Shown here in pieces: positions 61,096 to 64,000 of a stretch of DNA of 64,000 bases. Within the stretch, counting starts at the first letter, position 1. Each line of letters begins with the position of its first letter. The DNA lies in the NCBI GenBank assembly GCA_902801805.1, contig CADCJP010000002.1, positions 1 to 64,000 of the forward strand, given 5' to 3'. Position numbers and translations under genes: made by a program. The DNA is from an uncultured Erysipelotrichaceae bacterium. GTDB lineage: Bacteria; Bacillota_I; Bacilli_A; RFN20; CAG-826. The notes beneath the pieces were generated by a model, which was not told where the DNA came from, did not search any database, and saw only the letters and a program-made list of their open reading frames with translations.

Positions 61096-62532
61096 ATGAT
61101 TAAGAAAAGTAAAACTTTAAACCCTTATTTGTTGTTGATCATCTCGTTCATGATCTTCGTTTTGATTGGCTCATTTTTGTTATCGATGCCTTTCGTTTAT
61201 CGTAACAATCCTAACAACGAATGGTGCCATGTCGGAACATATATGGACGCTTTCTTTACCTCACTCTCAGCGATGAGTTTAACAGGCATCACTACTTACC
61301 CAGAAGGCTTAGCCGGAACACTTAATGGTGCGGGTCAAGCTATCGTCTTAGTCTTAGTGCAAATCGGTGGTTTAGGTATCGTTACAATTTTAACCTTCTT
61401 ATTCTCAACATTTAGAAGGAAATTACAATTTAAAGATCGTTTAATGGTCTCACAAGCTATTGCCTTTAATAACTTTAGTGAAATCGTGAGATTCGTCAGA
61501 CGTTTAATGATTATCACAGCAGTATGTGAAGTGATTGGATTCGGCTTGGGATTACCAGTCTTTTTCGAGCTCTTCCCTCATGATGTTCCACGTGCTTTAG
61601 CCTATTCTTTATTCCATTCTGTTTCATCTTTTAATAATGCTGGATTCGATTTATTTAGCTCCACGAATTCCTTAATTGGTGGCTTATTCACCAGCGCTGG
61701 ACAAGGAATTGAATCCACAAATTGGTTATACTACTATTTTAATATTTACAATGGCGTTTTATCACTATTAGGTGGTATCTCATTCTTAGTCATTATTGAC
61801 GCTGTTTTTGAGAATAGAAATCCACGCCGTTGGAAGTCTTTTACTAAGATTATTCTCGTTATGACCGTTGGTTTAATTCTCGTTGGTTCATTGCTCTTAT
61901 TCCTCACTGATGGATTAAAGGCTGATAATCCAATGAATATTTTCCAAGTCGTGATGCAAATTATTAACTGCCGTACCGCTGGATATAGTGTTTATCCACA
62001 GAGTGAACTATCACTTCCTGGCAGAATGATTTGTGCAGTCATGATGTTCATCGGTGGTTCACCACTCTCCACAGCGGGTGGTATTAAGGTCACCACTATT
62101 TTCATCATTATGACATCCATTATTTCTTACTTCAGTGGTAAGCGCTTAGCCCCATTCAAACGTATCTTCTCTGATACCATTATCGCTAAGAGTATGACCA
62201 CAGTCTTCTTAGTCGTGACAATTATTGTCGTCGCATTTGTCGCTATTGGATTCTTTGGTGTGACTGAAATCAAAGGCTACACAATTAATCCAAAGCTTGA
62301 GGAAGATTTATATGGTATGTATTTATTCTCCGTGTTCTCATTCTTCGGGAACGTGGGTTTCTACACAGGATTAGAACCATTCTTCTCCATAGGAGCGAAG
62401 ATTGTTCTATGTTTCTTAATGCTATTAGGTCACTTAGGACCAATGACTTTTTTCCAATTATTCCAAAATAATTTAGACAAAAAAGCCAGTGTGCATTATA
62501 GTTTTGTTGAGGAAGATTTTTTAATCGGTTAA
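61096..62532 (+). CDS. Potassium uptake channel subunit (TrkH/KtrB family)
   Basis: The start is the ATG at 61096 (MIKKSKTLNPYLLLIISFMIFVLIG); an in-frame start 18 codons earlier would lie within the promoter. The 478-residue protein has the four MPM repeats of Trk/Ktr channels. Selectivity-filter segments read FFTSLSAMSLTGITTYPEG, FHSVSSFNNAGFDL, NCRTAGYSVYP and FFGNVGFYTGLEPFFSI. It imports potassium (with sodium in many KtrB) and is gated by the RCK protein encoded 15 bases downstream. The ribosome-binding site is weak. Confidence 0.92.
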   Translation: MIKKSKTLNPYLLLIISFMIFVLIGSFLLSMPFVYRNNPNNEWCHVGTYMDAFFTSLSAMSLTGITTYPEGLAGTLNGAGQAIVLVLVQIGGLGIVTILTFLFSTFRRKLQFKDRLMVSQAIAFNNFSEIVRFVRRLMIITAVCEVIGFGLGLPVFFELFPHDVPRALAYSLFHSVSSFNNAGFDLFSSTNSLIGGLFTSAGQGIESTNWLYYYFNIYNGVLSLLGGISFLVIIDAVFENRNPRRWKSFTKIILVMTVGLILVGSLLLFLTDGLKADNPMNIFQVVMQIINCRTAGYSVYPQSELSLPGRMICAVMMFIGGSPLSTAGGIKVTTIFIIMTSIISYFSGKRLAPFKRIFSDTIIAKSMTTVFLVVTIIVVAFVAIGFFGVTEIKGYTINPKLEEDLYGMYLFSVFSFFGNVGFYTGLEPFFSIGAKIVLCFLMLLGHLGPMTFFQLFQNNLDKKASVHYSFVEEDFLIG

Positions 62533-62547
62533 AGGAGGTATCTCTAT

Positions 62548-63231
62548 ATGGCTAAAAAATCATTTGCCGTTATCGGTTTAGGTCAATTCGGTATTTCTAT
62601 TGTCGAAGAATTAGTCGACAACGGAATGGACGTTATCGCTATTGATAGCGAAGAAGAGGCCGTCAAAAAGATTAGTTCATTACTTCCAACAGTCGCTGTT
62701 GCTAACAGTACTGATGAAGAAGCTTTGAAAGAATTAGGTATTAAAGATGTTGATGCGGCTATCGTCGCCTTCGGTTCTCATATTGAAGCTAGCATCTTAA
62801 CCACCGTCATTCTTAGAGAATTAGGCGTTAAGTCCATTATCGTTCGTGTTGATGATGCTTATTACGTACCAATTATGAAAAAGTTGGGCGCTACAGAAGT
62901 CATTATGCCACAAAGAGCCGCTGGTGTTGCCTTAGCGAACCGTTTAGGCAACGAAGACTTCAAAGACTTCTATAAACTCGATGACAAATTTTCCGTCGTT
63001 TCTATCGTCGTTAACAGTGCTTATGTCCCAGAACAATTAAAGGACTTAGCTACTAAAGACAAATACGGCGTCAACGTTGTTCTCATTATACGTAATGGTC
63101 GTTCATTCGTTCCTGGTGGTAATGACTCCCTATTACCAGACGACACTATCTTCGTTGTCGGTGGCACCAAGGATATCAGAAACTTCCGTGAAGCAATCAA
63201 CGGCGTGAAAAAGAGAAAGAAAGCAGCATAG
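62548..63231 (+). CDS. RCK-type potassium channel regulator (KtrA/TrkA family)
   Basis: The 227-residue protein has an RCK_N Rossmann domain (SFAVIGLGQFGISIVEELVDNGMDVIAIDSEE, then AIVAFGSHIEASILTTVILRELGVKSIIVRV) and an RCK_C domain ending in DTIFVVGGTKDIRNF. Single-domain-pair proteins of this length are KtrA/KtrC-like and form octameric rings that bind ATP/ADP and often cyclic di-AMP. AAAGGAGG precedes the ATG. It pairs with the channel gene immediately upstream. Confidence 0.93.
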   Translation: MAKKSFAVIGLGQFGISIVEELVDNGMDVIAIDSEEEAVKKISSLLPTVAVANSTDEEALKELGIKDVDAAIVAFGSHIEASILTTVILRELGVKSIIVRVDDAYYVPIMKKLGATEVIMPQRAAGVALANRLGNEDFKDFYKLDDKFSVVSIVVNSAYVPEQLKDLATKDKYGVNVVLIIRNGRSFVPGGNDSLLPDDTIFVVGGTKDIRNFREAINGVKKRKKAA

Positions 63232-63234
63232 TTT

Positions 63235-63438
63235 ATGGCCATTAAAGTGACAAAAGATGCAACCAAAGATACTTACGCGATTAAGTGTGAATACTGTGGT
63301 TGTGAATTCGAGTATCAACATGAAGATCTTGGTTACCGTTTGTGGTACCGTCATGGTTTCGTTTATTGCCCACAATGCAAGAAACCATTAAGACACAAAG
63401 AAGAATACAAGGTCTCATACGATTACACCGAAAAGTAA
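63235..63438 (+). CDS. Small zinc-ribbon protein of unknown function
   Basis: The 67-residue protein contains IKCEYCGCEFEY and, 20 residues later, VYCPQCKKPLRHK, a CxxC...CxxC zinc ribbon. It begins 3 bases after the ktrA-like stop, so it is cotranscribed with the potassium system. Proteins of this shape occur next to many Bacillota genes with unknown roles. I see no enzymatic motif. Confidence 0.72.
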   Translation: MAIKVTKDATKDTYAIKCEYCGCEFEYQHEDLGYRLWYRHGFVYCPQCKKPLRHKEEYKVSYDYTEK

Positions 63439-63442
63439 AAAT

Positions 63443-63470
63443 AAAACCAGCCTCATACGAAGCTGGTTTT
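63443..63470 (+). terminator. Bidirectional terminator between the ktr operon and nusG
   Basis: AAAACCAGC (63443-63451) pairs with GCTGGTTTT (63462-63470). T6 follows on plus and TTTTATTTTT on minus, so it ends both the ktr genes and nusG. Confidence 0.88.
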
Positions 63471-63490
63471 TTGTTGCTTGTTATTAACAA

Positions 63491-64000
63491 CTAGATTTTA
63501 TCGATTTCAGAGAAGTCGACTTCCACTCTTGTGGATCTACCAAAGAAGATGGTTTCGAGTTCAACAACTTTGGTATCTCTATTGATGGAGAGGATACGAC
63601 CTTCGGTGCCTTCTAATGGACCATGGATAACTTTGACGTAGTCGTCAATGCTGTAACGGTCAAACATATCGGCATCGATTTCACCCATTCTCTTAAGAAC
63701 TGGTTCAATTTGTTCACGTGGAACTGGGAATGGTTTTGTACCTTTACCAGAGGAACCGACGAAGCCGGTAACACCTGGAGTATTACGTACGACGTACCAT
63801 GCGTAGTCAGTCATGATCATTTCGACGAAGACATAACCTGGATAGAGGTTTTTCTTTCTTGTCTTATCGGTTGGCATGCCATCCTTCATGACTGGGACTT
63901 CTTGCTCCGCGACAATGATACGGAAGATTAAATCACCTAAACCCATGGATTCAACACGGCGTTTGAGGTTTTCTTTAACTTTGTTTTCGTGTGTGGAGTA
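63491..64000 (-). CDS. nusG: Transcription termination/antitermination protein NusG, C-terminal part
   Basis: The frame stays open past the internal ATG at 63946 to the window edge (YSTHENKVKENLKRRVESMG), which is the family's early helix, so the true start lies beyond 64000. Visible parts are KKNLYPGYVFVEMIMTDYAWYVVRNTPGVTGFVGSSGKGTKPFPVP and the KOW domain (VKVIHGPLEGTEGRILSINRDTKVVELETIFFGRSTRVEVDFSEIDKI). NusG modulates RNA polymerase pausing and couples transcription to translation. It is in the nusG-rplK position, but the plus-strand ktr genes lie in between. Confidence 0.95.
   Translation of the reverse strand, partial: YSTHENKVKENLKRRVESMGLGDLIFRIIVAEQEVPVMKDGMPTDKTRKKNLYPGYVFVEMIMTDYAWYVVRNTPGVTGFVGSSGKGTKPFPVPREQIEPVLKRMGEIDADMFDRYSIDDYVKVIHGPLEGTEGRILSINRDTKVVELETIFFGRSTRVEVDFSEIDKI

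Noticed and set aside
1..64000. Mycoplasma code (UGA as Trp)
   Set aside because: UGA ends the HAD gene (5526-5528) and the second ECF gene (49793-49795) in ATGA overlaps, and Trp codons in conserved motifs are UGG.
1..64000. Insertion sequences, prophage or integrative elements
   Set aside because: No transposase, integrase, terminal repeats or phage genes were seen; gene content is chromosomal throughout.

Overview
This window looks like chromosome from a low-GC, AT-rich Bacillota (Bacilli, or a gut lineage related to Mollicutes or Erysipelotrichia). The evidence is the AT-rich intergenic DNA with strong AGGAGG ribosome-binding sites, the presence of WhiA, Lgt and many lipobox lipoproteins, an L10 leader, the str and rpl-rpoBC operons, and a uvrA-lgt-HAD-trxB-whiA order close to that of Bacillus. 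UGA acts as a stop: it ends the HAD gene and the second ECF sigma gene in ATGA overlaps. The code is therefore table 11, not the Mycoplasma code. The exact lineage is inference. Almost everything lies on the minus strand; only the potassium-uptake block (61096-63438) is on plus.

From low to high coordinate: (1) 1-3388, glycolysis (gap, pgk, tpiA) with a BI-1-like membrane protein. (2) 3394-10402, an xre-whiA-trxB-HAD-lgt-uvrA cluster in which uvrA is broken by a small deletion and frameshift. (3) 10438-13216, two lipoproteins (one a sialate-esterase-like hydrolase), tRNA-Pro, a P-loop kinase and a small unknown protein. (4) 13711-15660, a three-gene unknown/NfeD/SPFH operon. (5) 15632-19861, pyruvate:ferredoxin oxidoreductase and a small Rex-like winged-helix protein. 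(6) 19845-24069, an ECF sigma factor with a 785-residue membrane partner, a lipoprotein and tRNA-Lys. (7) 24147-39680, a 15-kb surface locus: two lipoproteins, then a long operon encoding a CUT1-type ABC transporter (ATPase, two permeases, two binding proteins), a nuclease-fold (SNase) lipoprotein, an OB-fold-like lipoprotein and a ComEC-like metallo-beta-lactamase lipoprotein. (8) 39703-46580, two RDD membrane proteins and the str operon (rpsL-rpsG-fusA-tuf). (9) 46556-50340, a lipoprotein, plsX-acpP and a second ECF sigma/membrane-partner pair paralogous to the first. (10) 50415-61000, rpoC, rpoB, methyltransferase, rplL, rplJ, rplA, rplK. (11) 61017-64000, the Ktr/Trk potassium system, a zinc-ribbon protein and the start of nusG.

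Two signals stand out. First, both ECF operons and one lipoprotein gene carry the same bipartite upstream motif with identical spacing (TAGCRG, 16 bases, then NGTYT(T)AATT). This looks like an ECF promoter class with a readable regulon. Second, the locus at 28797-39593 joins secreted nuclease-type lipoproteins to a sugar-family ABC transporter with a coiled-coil insertion in its ATPase. I read it as a candidate system for degrading extracellular nucleic acid and importing the products, related to the MG185-MG189 neighbourhood of Mycoplasma genitalium but with added parts. Other notable points are paired hairpin/operator-like motifs upstream of ribosomal operons, several start codons placed directly after terminators without a Shine-Dalgarno sequence, and an Lgt nearly twice the usual length.
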